Origin: Lysinibacillus pinottii
GTDB lineage: Bacteria > Bacillota > Bacilli > Bacillales_A > Planococcaceae
Assembly (NCBI RefSeq): GCF_024753545.1
Contig: NZ_JANTOO010000010.1
Location: forward strand, 1 to 64,000
Length of the DNA stretch: 64,000 nt
Direction of reading: 5' to 3'
Both the position numbers and the translations under genes were made by a program. The notes beneath the pieces were generated by a model that saw only the letters and a list, made by a program, of their open reading frames with translations, did not search any database and was not told the DNA's origin. Positions 1 to 8,713 of this stretch are shown piece after piece (positions within the stretch are counted from its first letter, which is position 1; each line of letters opens with the position of its first letter).

Positions 1-670
1 AATCCAGGAGGGGAAAGAGGGTCAGCTTATCATAAAGTAATTCCTCAATATGATAACTACTTGCAATATTATCTACTTTTATTTTATTTAGTTTGCTTTG
101 TACATTCTTTAACGTATTTTGGTCAATATAGTTTTCAATGTAGAGCAATAAAACTTTGGTTTTACTGATGTCGCCAATTGTAAAATCGTTACTTGATAAA
201 TTTTTACTTTTTAATCTCATTCTTATTAAAGAAAAATTGGTATCTATATTTTCAACAAACCCATCTCTCGGTCCTCTTAATGAGACTTCCATATTTGATT
301 CTTCAATGGATCGTTCAGGAAGTTTAGCTAAATTGGTTGAATATAAGCTATTTGATGGAACATGAAAAAAATATAAAAAACCTGAGAAAATTTTGCTATT
401 CATTTCATCTGTCTTTGTTCGGTACTCTTTGATTTCAAATACTTCTAAATAACGGTTTATAATTTCAACATCATGTAAATGTCCGTGTTCAGCAAGGAAT
501 CTAATATTTGGTAATAATGAATTCAAAAAAAGTACACTATCAACCAAACTATGGCAATAGACAAATATAACTTCATGCTTTTCATTATTAAACATATAGA
601 ATTTACTACTTATCGTTATATCTGATTGGTGGCCTAATTCTTTATAGAGAAAATCCTTATTTTCGGTCAA
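1..670 (-). CDS. Spore germination protein, GerA family (partial, C-terminus cut by window edge)
   Basis: Reading right to left from a TTG at 670 gives an open frame of about 223 codons to the window edge. It contains the GerA-family signature SLRGPRDGFVENIDTNFSL, which lies in the cytoplasmic N-terminal half of GerAA/GerKA proteins; the membrane-spanning part would be off the window. The TTG is preceded by AAAGGGAG at good spacing, and the start overlaps the end of the upstream gerB-type gene by 14 bases, so the two are translationally coupled. GerA proteins form germinant receptors in the spore inner membrane with a B-type permease-like subunit and a C-type lipoprotein. No C-type gene is visible on this side. 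Confidence 0.88.
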   Translation of the reverse strand, partial: MTENKDFLYKELGHQSDITISSKFYMFNNEKHEVIFVYCHSLVDSVLFLNSLLPNIRFLAEHGHLHDVEIINRYLEVFEIKEYRTKTDEMNSKIFSGFLYFFHVPSNSLYSTNLAKLPERSIEESNMEVSLRGPRDGFVENIDTNFSLIRMRLKSKNLSSNDFTIGDISKTKVLLLYIENYIDQNTLKNVQSKLNKIKVDNIASSYHIEELLYDKLTLFPLLD

Positions 671-1733
671 GATGATGAACTCCCTTTTGCTTTTTTTCTA
701 CTACATAGAAAACAATCATAAAAAAGAATAAAAATAAAAAAATAGAAAGGAGATAAGTGCTTTTTATAAATGACAAAAAATCAGAAACAGACCAAGGAAT
801 TAATAATCCTATTGTTAAGCATAAATAACCAACAATTAATATGAATTTTCGATTTTTAAAGAAGGACGACACAATATACATAAATAAACATATACGAATA
901 AAAGCCATTGATAATAATTGGAGAACAGATAAAGAATCTAACCTTGTAAAGTACTTACCAAATGATAAAACTCTCCATTGCTCGTTTATAGGAAAGAGCA
1001 TTTTTTTGGTTAGATAAATGCCGAATTCAGATACAGCCGTCACAATAGCGATTAAAACGAATAAGACAAACAGAATAGAGAATACGAGTATACCTTTCCT
1101 TTTCAGTCGCTCTTTTACATAACCATTTAAAACGATTAAAATAAAGCCCATTTCTAAAATACCAATACATATGTATAATATTCCCCAATAAATGGACGGA
1201 GTATTACTTGTATTTACTGGTAATAATAGTTCGTATTCATTGTTCATTGAGTTTCCTAAATTGAGAAGAACAAACAAAAAAATGTATAGTGAACAAATAA
1301 TCAAGGACTGGATAGCTATGGTCTTAAGCCCTTTTAGGGAACCATAAAAGCATAATAATATAAATAAAATGACTGTAATAAAATAGGGATAATCAGAGTT
1401 AAAACTTTCTTCTGCCCAAATAATCGTAAATTTGAGTGAGACAAACGTTGATGACATTAAATAAACGATATATATATAAATGATGAATACGTACAGTGTT
1501 TTATTATTTTGGACAGTTTTTAATTCAAGGATTGAACTATTATTTAATGAAGAAGTTATTCTAGAAATAAATAATGCTAAAAGGAATATGGGGATTAAAC
1601 TGAGCAAGGCACTTATCCAAGCTTCACGTTCCACCACTGTAAAAATTGAGGGAATTAAAACAAAGTGTGCTAAAAAACTAACTGATAAGAATAACAAACA
1701 ATATACATGGATTGGCTGTAAAACTTTTTTCAT
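657..1733 (-). CDS. Spore germination protein, GerB/GerKB family (APC-type permease subunit)
   Basis: A protein of about 358 residues with roughly ten hydrophobic segments, the length and layout of GerB/GerKB subunits, the proposed ligand-binding permease-like part of a spore germinant receptor. The ATG at 1733 is preferred over the longer frame start at 1751 because GGGAGG sits 7 bases upstream of it. It overlaps the gerA-type gene downstream, giving the order B then A; many ger operons run A-B-C or A-C-B. Transcription is probably forespore-specific as for other ger operons (family knowledge); I did not identify the promoter. Confidence 0.85.
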   Translation of the reverse strand: MKKVLQPIHVYCLLFLSVSFLAHFVLIPSIFTVVEREAWISALLSLIPIFLLALFISRITSSLNNSSILELKTVQNNKTLYVFIIYIYIVYLMSSTFVSLKFTIIWAEESFNSDYPYFITVILFILLCFYGSLKGLKTIAIQSLIICSLYIFLFVLLNLGNSMNNEYELLLPVNTSNTPSIYWGILYICIGILEMGFILIVLNGYVKERLKRKGILVFSILFVLFVLIAIVTAVSEFGIYLTKKMLFPINEQWRVLSFGKYFTRLDSLSVLQLLSMAFIRICLFMYIVSSFFKNRKFILIVGYLCLTIGLLIPWSVSDFLSFIKSTYLLSIFLFLFFFMIVFYVVEKKQKGVHHLDRK

Positions 1734-1751
1734 TTTATACCTCCCTAACAA

Positions 1752-2990
1752 GAATACCCACTAAGGCTTTGATATATACACTTAATCGGGTGAATGGTCT
1801 GAAAGCATTCTTGAATGATGGATAGATAATAATTATGGAAATGCCTCCGTCACAACGAAGAATGTGCAAATACAAACGCCATCTGCTTGAGCTACACATG
1901 GAAATTAAAATAGACGTATTTAAAAATCGATGATATATGGGTAATCAATACGATAATTTTAATAATTGGGGTTTGCGATTTAACATACATTCAATATGGT
2001 TAATAATAGAAATAATTATAAGAACTCGTTGACTCAAGTAGCATGAGTTCTTAATACCATTACTACGTTGGTAGGGTGTCTCCCTTCATTTTGGATTAGA
2101 GATTAGCTAATCTTGAATATAGCTGGTGGGAGGGTTGGCTACTACATTACTAAGTAAAAAAGATGAGGGAACATATTCACTTCAAGTTGGAGAAATTTAA
2201 GTGAATATAAAAGAAAGTAAGCTGCTTATCAAGCGCAAAGATCTGACATTTTTGCTAGGCTGGAAAATACTATGCCAATACAATACTTAAAAAACTATGT
2301 TTCTATATATGAGATATACAAGCTTCCAATAATCGATTAATACCCCAATCCATCTCAGAAGATGCGTATAGAAAACTTATTAAAATAGTACAAAAAATAA
2401 ACTTAGCTATAATTGGAAGTTATTGGTAGGACACTTGACTATGTCAACACCGTGTTTAGCTAGTGCAATTAAATTAATCCTTCTCTAATACCTTGTTGTG
2501 TGCTAGCAGATGAAAATTTGTTTTAAATAATGCAAAAAAAGTCGATTATTAGCATTATTCTGGGTGTTACATATGTTCAACTTCTTTGAATAGTGTAGAA
2601 GATACATATTATAAAAATTTCATTGCAAGTACAAAAATTGGATTAAAGAATACCCTGTATTACCCAAATTTATAATGTTCGATTAGTTATTGTAAATAAG
2701 TATAAAGCGCTGCATTCGTGGGAGATCTACAAATGTGGTAATAGCAAAATACACAAGTAACGAACTACAGTTATTTAAAAAAAAGTAGTATTTATTATTT
2801 AGTAATACGAAATCCTGAATCTAAAGTAGATATCTGAGCTATACAACCATATAATCACAAAGAACATGAAATTGCTAAATCGATTGGGACAAATCATAAG
2901 GAAATTCTTATTTTGGCTATAACAATCGTATACAAACTATACAGCACAGTTTAAACTAGACGTACTAAACTACATGATTGAACACAGTGC
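1752..2990. other. Gene-free, degenerate stretch
   Basis: No open frame with a plausible start and ribosome site. A weak hairpin (AAGAACTC at 2020-2027 with GAGTTCTT at 2045-2052) is present. All frames are broken by stops. The right part merges into an IS3-family relic. The stretch is probably eroded mobile DNA, but its left boundary cannot be placed. Confidence 0.5.
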
Positions 2991-2999
2991 GTCCTTCAT

Positions 3000-3158
3000 A
3001 GAAAACAGCGGCCATCTTATTTAAAGGAGTTCGAAAGTGTTGAGCATTTTAAATCGGAACTCGAAAACTATATAACGTATTAGAACACGAAACGAATTAA
3101 GGCAAAATTAAAACTGAGTCCGGTACAATACCAAACTCAGTTTACCCATGCTGCATAA
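3000..3158 (+). pseudogene. IS3-family (IS150-like) transposase, C-terminal remnant
   Basis: The frame reads YLKEFESVEHFKSELENY, then an in-frame stop, then KRIKAKLKLSPVQYQTQF and a terminal stop at 3156-3158. This is the conserved C-terminus of IS3/IS150-type DDE transposases (the Y-x-NxKRIxxKLxxxSPVxYR block). The catalytic core upstream is unreadable, so only the tail survives. It is followed by the sequence expected for an IS3 terminal inverted repeat. Confidence 0.85.
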
Positions 3159-3167
3159 ATGAAATAA

Positions 3168-3197
3168 CCGTGTCTAACTTATAGGGGTCATTTCATA
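3168..3197. repeat. Probable IS3-family right terminal inverted repeat
   Basis: Sequence of the type TGTCTAACTTATAGGGGTCA lies about 12 bases after the transposase stop, where IS150-like elements carry a terminal repeat of the form TGTCTAACTTTTTGGGGTCA. The partner end was not found on the left. Confidence 0.6.
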
Positions 3198-3199
3198 AT

Positions 3200-3584
3200 T
3201 TACTATAGGGATATACCCCTTATTTAACCTTACTGTCCTTCATGGGGATGATCAACGAGCTCCAACGCCAATAGTCAACAACATCGACGATATAGCTCGG
3301 TCTACTCGAAAGGCAGATGTTAACGAAGATATAGTCATTTCAACAGTTGTGAGGTAATTTTACTCAAACTTTATTTTAAAGCAACAACAAATCAAACAGT
3401 TGTGGTGTAGAACATTCAAGAAAACGTCCTTTAATGAGAACGCGACTTCAAGATAATGATAAAAGACATTACCAACAATTTTTTCTATTTCCCCGAACAT
3501 TTTAGTTGGTAATTTTACTATATAATACAAATTTTGTGGTGTTATGTCGTATGTGATGCTACCTAAAAAATAATGGAAATTATA
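3200..3584. other. Non-coding stretch between IS3 relic and tnpC
   Basis: Contains a short open stretch at about 3228-3357 that reads like protein (LHGDDQRAPTPIVNNIDD) but has no start or ribosome site and is not recognised. The remainder is AT-rich without clear structure. It may hold the right end of the Tn554-like element. Confidence 0.35.
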
Positions 3585-4085
3585 TCAAAATTCAATAGGG
3601 TAATCTATAAATTGTTTATACAGCCACTTTTGGTTGTTTTCGACAATATATTCCTCTGCGCCAATTAAACGGCTAATAAGATCTTCTTTAGTCAAATTTT
3701 TATATCGATTCTGTAAAGCAACTAAATTACGATTAGGTTTAATATTTTCGAAATTCTCAGTAGAGATCGGTTTTTTATTTTTCCTTTGTTGTTTAGATCT
3801 ATTCATTACTTTTTGGTAGGTTTTACTGTGCTTTGAATAGTAGTCATGAGCCTCAGTGTTTACTCGAATAGTATTGGGATGTATGCCTTTATTTTCAGGA
3901 TCTATTTGTTTGCTAATCTGTGCAATATTTGATATAGTAACCTCCTTGTCTTTACTTACAAGGAGGTCAACACTATTTTTGACTAATTCAATCGTTCTAT
4001 TTCTCTTGTAAGTATAATGTTTTTCTAACCATGGTCGTTCTTTATTTAATTGGTTTGATTCTGACTTCTGGTTTATAGTTTTCAT
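3585..4085 (-). CDS. tnpC: Tn554-type TnpC-like protein (DUF6262-like)
   Basis: A 166-residue basic protein starting about 100 bases inside the end of tnpB in another frame (overlap 4042-4085). It follows two tyrosine recombinases exactly as TnpC does in Tn554, where it influences orientation and frequency of transposition. The N-terminal half resembles the small regulator-like proteins of such trios (NRTIELVKNSVDLLVSK, then NTIRVNTEAHDYY), and the C-terminal half is helical (ALQNRYKNLTKEDLISRL). No catalytic motif is visible. Assignment rests mainly on context and size. Confidence 0.72.
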   Translation of the reverse strand: MKTINQKSESNQLNKERPWLEKHYTYKRNRTIELVKNSVDLLVSKDKEVTISNIAQISKQIDPENKGIHPNTIRVNTEAHDYYSKHSKTYQKVMNRSKQQRKNKKPISTENFENIKPNRNLVALQNRYKNLTKEDLISRLIGAEEYIVENNQKWLYKQFIDYPIEF

Positions 4086-6189
4086 CCTTTTTATATGCCT
4101 CCATTAATTCAATCTCATGTAGTTCTTTATCGCAATCCCGTATAACTTGATTCATTCTGTTGACTTCAGGTAATAAGCCCATTGATCTCCAATCATTTCC
4201 GCTTTTTTGTGCCCACTCTTTCATTTTTAAGAGTTCATTTTTTTTATCAGATTCAGGTACTTTTGCTGCACAACCAACGCATTGAAACTTTGAAGGACAA
4301 AATGAATGACTTGTACATATCCCACCAATAACTTTGTTAAGTGTACCAACCTTATTTTTTGCTTCTTCATACATTAATTTAAGTTCTTCAGGGCTGCGTT
4401 TAACGGCTTCAGTAATATTAATATGAGTTGCTGTGTACTTTAGCCAAGCATCTGCTCTCTGAGCAACTTGAGAAGGAGTAGGGGCAGAATAATAATCAGT
4501 TACTTCAATGTTTTTTTGATGTAACCAAGAGCCCACAATATCTAAGGGGATTTTTTCCACTTGAACAGCATGAGTAGCAAAAGCATGACGTAATAGATGA
4601 GCTTTTAAAACTACATTGTCACCTTCAGGTGTTTTAAAAACCATTCCATGTAAAAGAAATCTCATACAAGCTGTTACTGAATCATCAGTAAAATGTTTAT
4701 AATTATATTGAAAGAAGTAAGGTTTCTCTTCAGGAAATAGATGGCGGCGAGTTGCCCTATACTTTACTTTCGGAATGTGGTTATTGTTATAATGTTCTTT
4801 TAAAAATCCAAATACCTTAAAAAGGTTATTCAAGGTTTCCTTACCTATAAAATAATCCTCTGGTTGATCTCTGCCTTTTGGGATTAGACGTAAAATATAC
4901 CTTTTTTCTAATTTGTTTGGATTATCAGGCTGATTTAAAACAATAATACAATCCTTTGTATAACTTATTTGGAGAACTTCATTTATTCTCATACCTGTAG
5001 TAGTGATAAGATCTACAAGTGCTAAACCAAAAGTAGCAGCTGCGTATAAGGTCTCAATTTTCAAAAGTACACAATCTGTGTGATTTTGAGCATGACAGAT
5101 ATAATCGCCTTGCGCTAATAGTCCCTTTACCGAAGTCCTAAAAGGCATGGGAATAGAATCAGTATCTGAATCACCATACCCCCAGGACAATAAAAATTTT
5201 TTCTTTCTCTCTTTTTGTTCTTTAGAGCCCGTTGCGGGTAATTGATTCAGGACAGATTCTGAAATTAAATCTTCAAACCATAACCCCTCAATACACTTGT
5301 TCCCATCTAGAGATTCTACGTTAACAAACTCGAGGAAAAACTCGTTATTTTCATTAGAATAAGTTTTTCTTCGATTTTTAGCTAAATCAATAGAATATCT
5401 ACTATAACAATCTTTATGGGCGATAGTAAAAGATGGGCGATCCCATATTCTAAAAAATAACCTTTCTCTTGTCTGTTCTTCATCATAGTCAAATTCTAGG
5501 GGAAGGGATGTAGTAGGGGTTACCTTTGCAGTTAATTCTTTAAACTTAGTAAATAGTCGATGTATTTTGTTCCATCTAAAATGTGCTTCCCCTCGAATTA
5601 CAGGATAATGCGGTATAATAGCATCGGTTTCATTTTTTCTATGTGATTGGGAAAGTTGTAATACCTTTTTTTGATTAGAAATGGTATGTGTAATATTACA
5701 TCTATTAAGTAAAAATGGTTTGAATATTTCTTGTGTACATAAGTCGAATTTACTGTTTAACCAATTCAAGACAGAAGAAATAGACGAATTATATGACTTT
5801 AATAAGTCAAACCTTTGGTTTTCTGTATGTTCAGGTAATATTTTTTTATTTAAATACTCATATAAGTGAATATCTGGATTCCAATGATTAATGGTTTGAA
5901 TACTTAACTCTTTAAATAAACTTTGAAATCTTACATTTAAAACACCTAGAATTCCTCTCACAGTATTTACGCTATTACGGGAGTAACCACTACGGGCGAG
6001 CATGATTAATGCTAAATGATTAGTCCAAACATAGCCTATACAATATTTTTCGAAATAATCAATGATATCTTCATGTACGAATCCCCAGTCGATATCATTC
6101 GTTAAATTTAGTATATCTTCGTGAATTTTACCATGAAATTTTTTGTGCCAATATTTTTTTTCTGAATTAGATTGTTCTAGAATGTTCAT
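4042..6189 (-). CDS. tnpB: Tyrosine recombinase TnpB, Tn554 family
   Basis: A 715-residue protein with a C-terminal phage-integrase-type catalytic domain: the first arginine in TTGMRINEVLQI, the LLRHAFATH (HxxR region) motif, then GSWLHQKNIEVTDYYS with the histidine and the nucleophilic tyrosine. After the tyrosine comes a cysteine-rich tail (CTSHSFCPSKFQCVGCAAK) typical of Tn554 TnpB and likely metal-binding. It lies 8 bases downstream of tnpA and overlaps tnpC, forming one operon. All catalytic residues seem present, so the protein is probably functional. Acts with TnpA in strand exchange at the target site. Confidence 0.88.
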   Translation of the reverse strand: MNILEQSNSEKKYWHKKFHGKIHEDILNLTNDIDWGFVHEDIIDYFEKYCIGYVWTNHLALIMLARSGYSRNSVNTVRGILGVLNVRFQSLFKELSIQTINHWNPDIHLYEYLNKKILPEHTENQRFDLLKSYNSSISSVLNWLNSKFDLCTQEIFKPFLLNRCNITHTISNQKKVLQLSQSHRKNETDAIIPHYPVIRGEAHFRWNKIHRLFTKFKELTAKVTPTTSLPLEFDYDEEQTRERLFFRIWDRPSFTIAHKDCYSRYSIDLAKNRRKTYSNENNEFFLEFVNVESLDGNKCIEGLWFEDLISESVLNQLPATGSKEQKERKKKFLLSWGYGDSDTDSIPMPFRTSVKGLLAQGDYICHAQNHTDCVLLKIETLYAAATFGLALVDLITTTGMRINEVLQISYTKDCIIVLNQPDNPNKLEKRYILRLIPKGRDQPEDYFIGKETLNNLFKVFGFLKEHYNNNHIPKVKYRATRRHLFPEEKPYFFQYNYKHFTDDSVTACMRFLLHGMVFKTPEGDNVVLKAHLLRHAFATHAVQVEKIPLDIVGSWLHQKNIEVTDYYSAPTPSQVAQRADAWLKYTATHINITEAVKRSPEELKLMYEEAKNKVGTLNKVIGGICTSHSFCPSKFQCVGCAAKVPESDKKNELLKMKEWAQKSGNDWRSMGLLPEVNRMNQVIRDCDKELHEIELMEAYKKDENYKPEVRIKPIK

Positions 6190-6197
6190 ACATTTAG

Positions 6198-7562
6198 CTA
6201 CTCCAGTCCTAATAAAAAATTTTCTAACGGGTCTTTGATAGGGGGTTCTTTTATTGAATTTAATTTTGAAGAAGTTAGATTTTCTTTGTGTACAATTTTT
6301 TTATTTCTGAGATAGTTTTCAGTCTCTTTTTCCATTTTCACAAAGAATTGTTCTTGTGTTTCGAGATGTTTTTTTAAATCAAAATAGTGTTCATAAACTG
6401 TAATAGTTTCTTTACTTTTCCAATTCATATAACTGATAAGCTCCCGAATATGAAGTTGAATATCTGCTTCATTTTTTGAAGTTTCATATATAAAACGAAG
6501 TGTTTGTGTAACATACCAATGCCGGGTTTTATGTGGATTGACTTTTAATTTAGCTGAAATACAAGCTTTACACCAATTTGGGTACCAAGCTTGATAAGTG
6601 TAAGGAGTACCGCGTTCTGTTAAAAATAGAGGGGCTTCGTCAGGTAATTCAGTAAACCCTAATTTATTTTTGTCATATACTTTTCTTTCACCTTCAATAT
6701 AACGCCTGAGAAGGATTGCTGTATCGTCAGTGAAATACAGGAACTTTACCCTTTTTTTATAACTCCCTTTACTAAAAGTGTTCATTTCGCGTACTGATGG
6801 TCTTCTACGATAATCACCAATCGTGACTTCAATAACTTCTGAAGCTCTTGCTCCGGTTTCGAATAGTAAGCGTGCAATAACTTGGTCTCTTAATTTCCAA
6901 TGAATTTTTTCTCCACCACTAAGTATTTGAGAGGGTAATGAATTATCATCGATGATATTAGGAATCCATGTATCACCCACAATCTTGTAATAAGAATTAG
7001 TTACTCTCCTATAGTTTTTAGGTTCTTCAGTACCTGCAATATCTGGCATTCGTGTACGGTTATTAATTTGTAATTCAATTGCTGATTCCATTTCATTGAG
7101 TAACTTATAAGAAAAATCAATAAATGGATTTTGAAAATGGTATAACTTTTTCTGAATCATAGAATTATAAAATGATTTTAATGCTGATAAAAAATGGCGT
7201 ACAGTACTTGGACTTTTATGAGTTAAATGAACAAAATTGAATGTTCCATTGTAATGTTCTTGAACTTTACAATTCATATTGTCAATAAGATATGTTCTTA
7301 CTACTGCCCTTATTGAATCAGGAACATCTGTCCAAATTACTTTTCTTCCTTGATAGTAACCATATTGTTGAATCCAATTAAAGAAAGGCAATAATGATTG
7401 AAGATAGGAAATGGCAGTTTTATTACTTAATCTACCTAATTCATATTGGTAAAACTCAGTTAATGGTCTAAATGGTTTGTTGTTGATATCAAATACTATC
7501 AGGGGAGGGGAGTCCTTCCCAAGAGCTTCAGGACGAAGCTTATAGTGATATTTACCGCCCAT
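6198..7562 (-). CDS. tnpA: Tyrosine recombinase TnpA, Tn554 family
   Basis: A 454-residue integrase-type protein, longer than the roughly 360 residues of classical Tn554 TnpA. Catalytic signatures: arginine in LLFETGARASEV, lysine region KGSYKKRVKF, HKTRHWYVTQ for the HxxR motif, and YEHYF near the end for the nucleophile. The N-terminal part (NKTAISYLQSLLPFFNWI) looks like a SAM-like core-binding domain. It is the first gene of the tnpA-tnpB-tnpC operon, about 130 bases from the presumed element end. The long C-terminal tail after the tyrosine is charged and of unknown role. Confidence 0.88.
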   Translation of the reverse strand: MGGKYHYKLRPEALGKDSPPLIVFDINNKPFRPLTEFYQYELGRLSNKTAISYLQSLLPFFNWIQQYGYYQGRKVIWTDVPDSIRAVVRTYLIDNMNCKVQEHYNGTFNFVHLTHKSPSTVRHFLSALKSFYNSMIQKKLYHFQNPFIDFSYKLLNEMESAIELQINNRTRMPDIAGTEEPKNYRRVTNSYYKIVGDTWIPNIIDDNSLPSQILSGGEKIHWKLRDQVIARLLFETGARASEVIEVTIGDYRRRPSVREMNTFSKGSYKKRVKFLYFTDDTAILLRRYIEGERKVYDKNKLGFTELPDEAPLFLTERGTPYTYQAWYPNWCKACISAKLKVNPHKTRHWYVTQTLRFIYETSKNEADIQLHIRELISYMNWKSKETITVYEHYFDLKKHLETQEQFFVKMEKETENYLRNKKIVHKENLTSSKLNSIKEPPIKDPLENFLLGLE

Positions 7563-7709
7563 GAAATGATTATGCTCCCTTCAAAATTATTAATAGATAT
7601 TGTATAAATTATATAATAGTAATAAATTGTTACACAAAATAAATAAACCATTAATAAATCAATAAATACTGTTACTTAATCTTATTTAATCTTACATATA
7701 TGGGCGTCT

Positions 7710-8012
7710 ATGATGATGCCAGAGCATTTGGACCTACTAAGGGAATGTAAAGAAGTCTATACAACGCAACCGAGAGAGCTGACAGAATGGGAACTGGAAG
7801 AGTTACAGCAAACCATTGATACAGCCTATCAGCAGCAGCAAGACGTTCAATTAAATGTTTGGAGCGATGGAAAAGTAATGCATTGGACGGGAATCATTCA
7901 TACCATCAATCTATCGACAAACGAACTGTTACTTGAAACACTACTGACAATAAAACGTGTTCCTATCCATCTTATTCAATCAGCTCAACTAGAAGCTGAT
8001 TATTATGATTAA
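7710..8012 (+). CDS. YolD-like protein, N-terminally truncated by the adjacent transposon
   Basis: The product begins MMMPEHLDLLREC; upstream codons in the same frame add W-A-S, giving the YolD-family signature W-x-S/A-M-M-x-PEH, but the frame closes at 7677-7679. Family members such as B. subtilis YolD carry about ten extra residues ending in K just before this tryptophan, so the native start is gone. YolD-like proteins usually accompany Y-family polymerases of the UvrX/UmuC type; no such gene is in the window. It overlaps the next gene by 8 bases. Translation may now start at one of three adjacent ATGs without a good ribosome site, or not at all. Confidence 0.75.
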   Translation: MMMPEHLDLLRECKEVYTTQPRELTEWELEELQQTIDTAYQQQQDVQLNVWSDGKVMHWTGIIHTINLSTNELLLETLLTIKRVPIHLIQSAQLEADYYD

Positions 8013-8346
8013 AGCTGAACAACGCCAGCTAGTACACCAGTATTTATTATTGGAATTAGCTGTAAAGTCAGTACAGCATGATTATCGATTTGCTGAACAA
8101 TTTAAAATGAAAATCGTGTTTGTACCCTTAATGGATGCATTATTAAAAGATTTGCGCCAAGACTATTTTAATCTCAAAAGACAGCTTAGCCAGCAACATA
8201 TACGAGTGGTAGGCTGGCATCGTGTAGATGAATATTTTAGCGATGTACAAATTGCAACGGCAGGTAATGATGTAGTCCTCCGCTATGCTAATCAGGCATT
8301 GAAAACACAGGTGGAAAAGCTCGTCATCCGTTATCTCGATAAATGA
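8005..8346 (+). CDS. Conserved hypothetical protein downstream of yolD
   Basis: A 113-residue protein with no recognised domain. It is rich in leucine and charged residues, probably all-helical in the first two thirds (QRQLVHQYLLLELAVKSV), with a C-terminal part VVGWHRVDEYFSDVQIATAG. The start overlaps the yolD stop, so the two were co-translated. If the transposon removed the yolD promoter, this gene may be poorly expressed. Function unknown; a role with the YolD/UvrX DNA-damage system is inferred only from position. Confidence 0.6.
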   Translation: MIKAEQRQLVHQYLLLELAVKSVQHDYRFAEQFKMKIVFVPLMDALLKDLRQDYFNLKRQLSQQHIRVVGWHRVDEYFSDVQIATAGNDVVLRYANQALKTQVEKLVIRYLDK

Positions 8347-8695
8347 TTGGTTTTTGAAATGAGCCCTAGGTTACCATATATCAAAAGGGATATTTTGGGG
8401 GATGATTCTATTTATACAGCTACTAATAAGGATTATTATGCTGTGAATAGTCTTGTGAGTGAGGGGCACGAGGAACATGTTAAGGAAGAGCTAGCTGTTT
8501 TTAAAAGTATTGAATCGGTTATGCCTAAATCTTATTTTCAAGATTTGCCTGACAATCAAAACAGTCATATTTTTATCGCTAAGAACAAATGTTTGGGAGT
8601 TCAATACCAATGCAATTGCATTTTATAAACATATAGGAATGAGGGGACATGAATATTTGAAGCTGTGGCAAACAAAGATAAACCAGGTGCTCTGA
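8347..8695 (+). pseudogene. GNAT acetyltransferase pseudogene (internal deletion and frameshift)
   Basis: The first part (frame of 8347-8625) resembles the N-terminus of a GNAT protein (VNSLVSEGHEEHVKEEL, then SVMPKSYFQDL). From about 8600 the GNAT C-terminal motif VWEFNTNAIAFYKHIGMRG reads on in another frame. The acetyl-CoA binding R/Q-x-x-G-x-A/G region between them is missing. This is a decayed N-acetyltransferase with a central deletion, not an active enzyme. Confidence 0.75.
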
Positions 8696-8710
8696 GAACC
8701 TGGTTTTTAT
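8681..8710 (+). terminator. Intrinsic terminator, CCAGG family
   Basis: Stem AACCAGGT / ACCTGGTT around GCTCTGAGA, followed by TTTTTAT. It lies between the GNAT pseudogene and the converging WYL regulator gene and belongs to the terminator family repeated across this window. Confidence 0.75.
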
Positions 8711-8713
8711 TCT

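Larger units (their letters stand above)
3585..7700 (-). mobile_element. Tn554-like transposon core (tnpA-tnpB-tnpC)
   Basis: Three adjacent minus-strand genes encode two tyrosine recombinases of different size and a small third protein, the arrangement of Tn554-type elements. Such elements lack terminal inverted repeats and move by tyrosine recombinases. The upstream side abuts a yolD-like gene whose first codons are replaced, so the junction is probably near 7690-7702. The far end could not be located; cargo, if any, would lie between 3585 and the unknown end, where only eroded DNA is seen. Confidence 0.75.

Noticed and set aside
156..365. Plus-strand frame of 69 codons
   Set aside because: It is antisense to the clear GerA-family coding sequence on the minus strand.
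1480..1764. Plus-strand frame of 94 codons
   Set aside because: Shadow of the gerB-type gene; no ribosome site and non-protein-like composition.
3585..7562. Phage integrase plus excisionase module
   Set aside because: Two tyrosine recombinases of different size followed by a small third gene, with the cysteine-rich tail of TnpB, fit a Tn554-type trio better.
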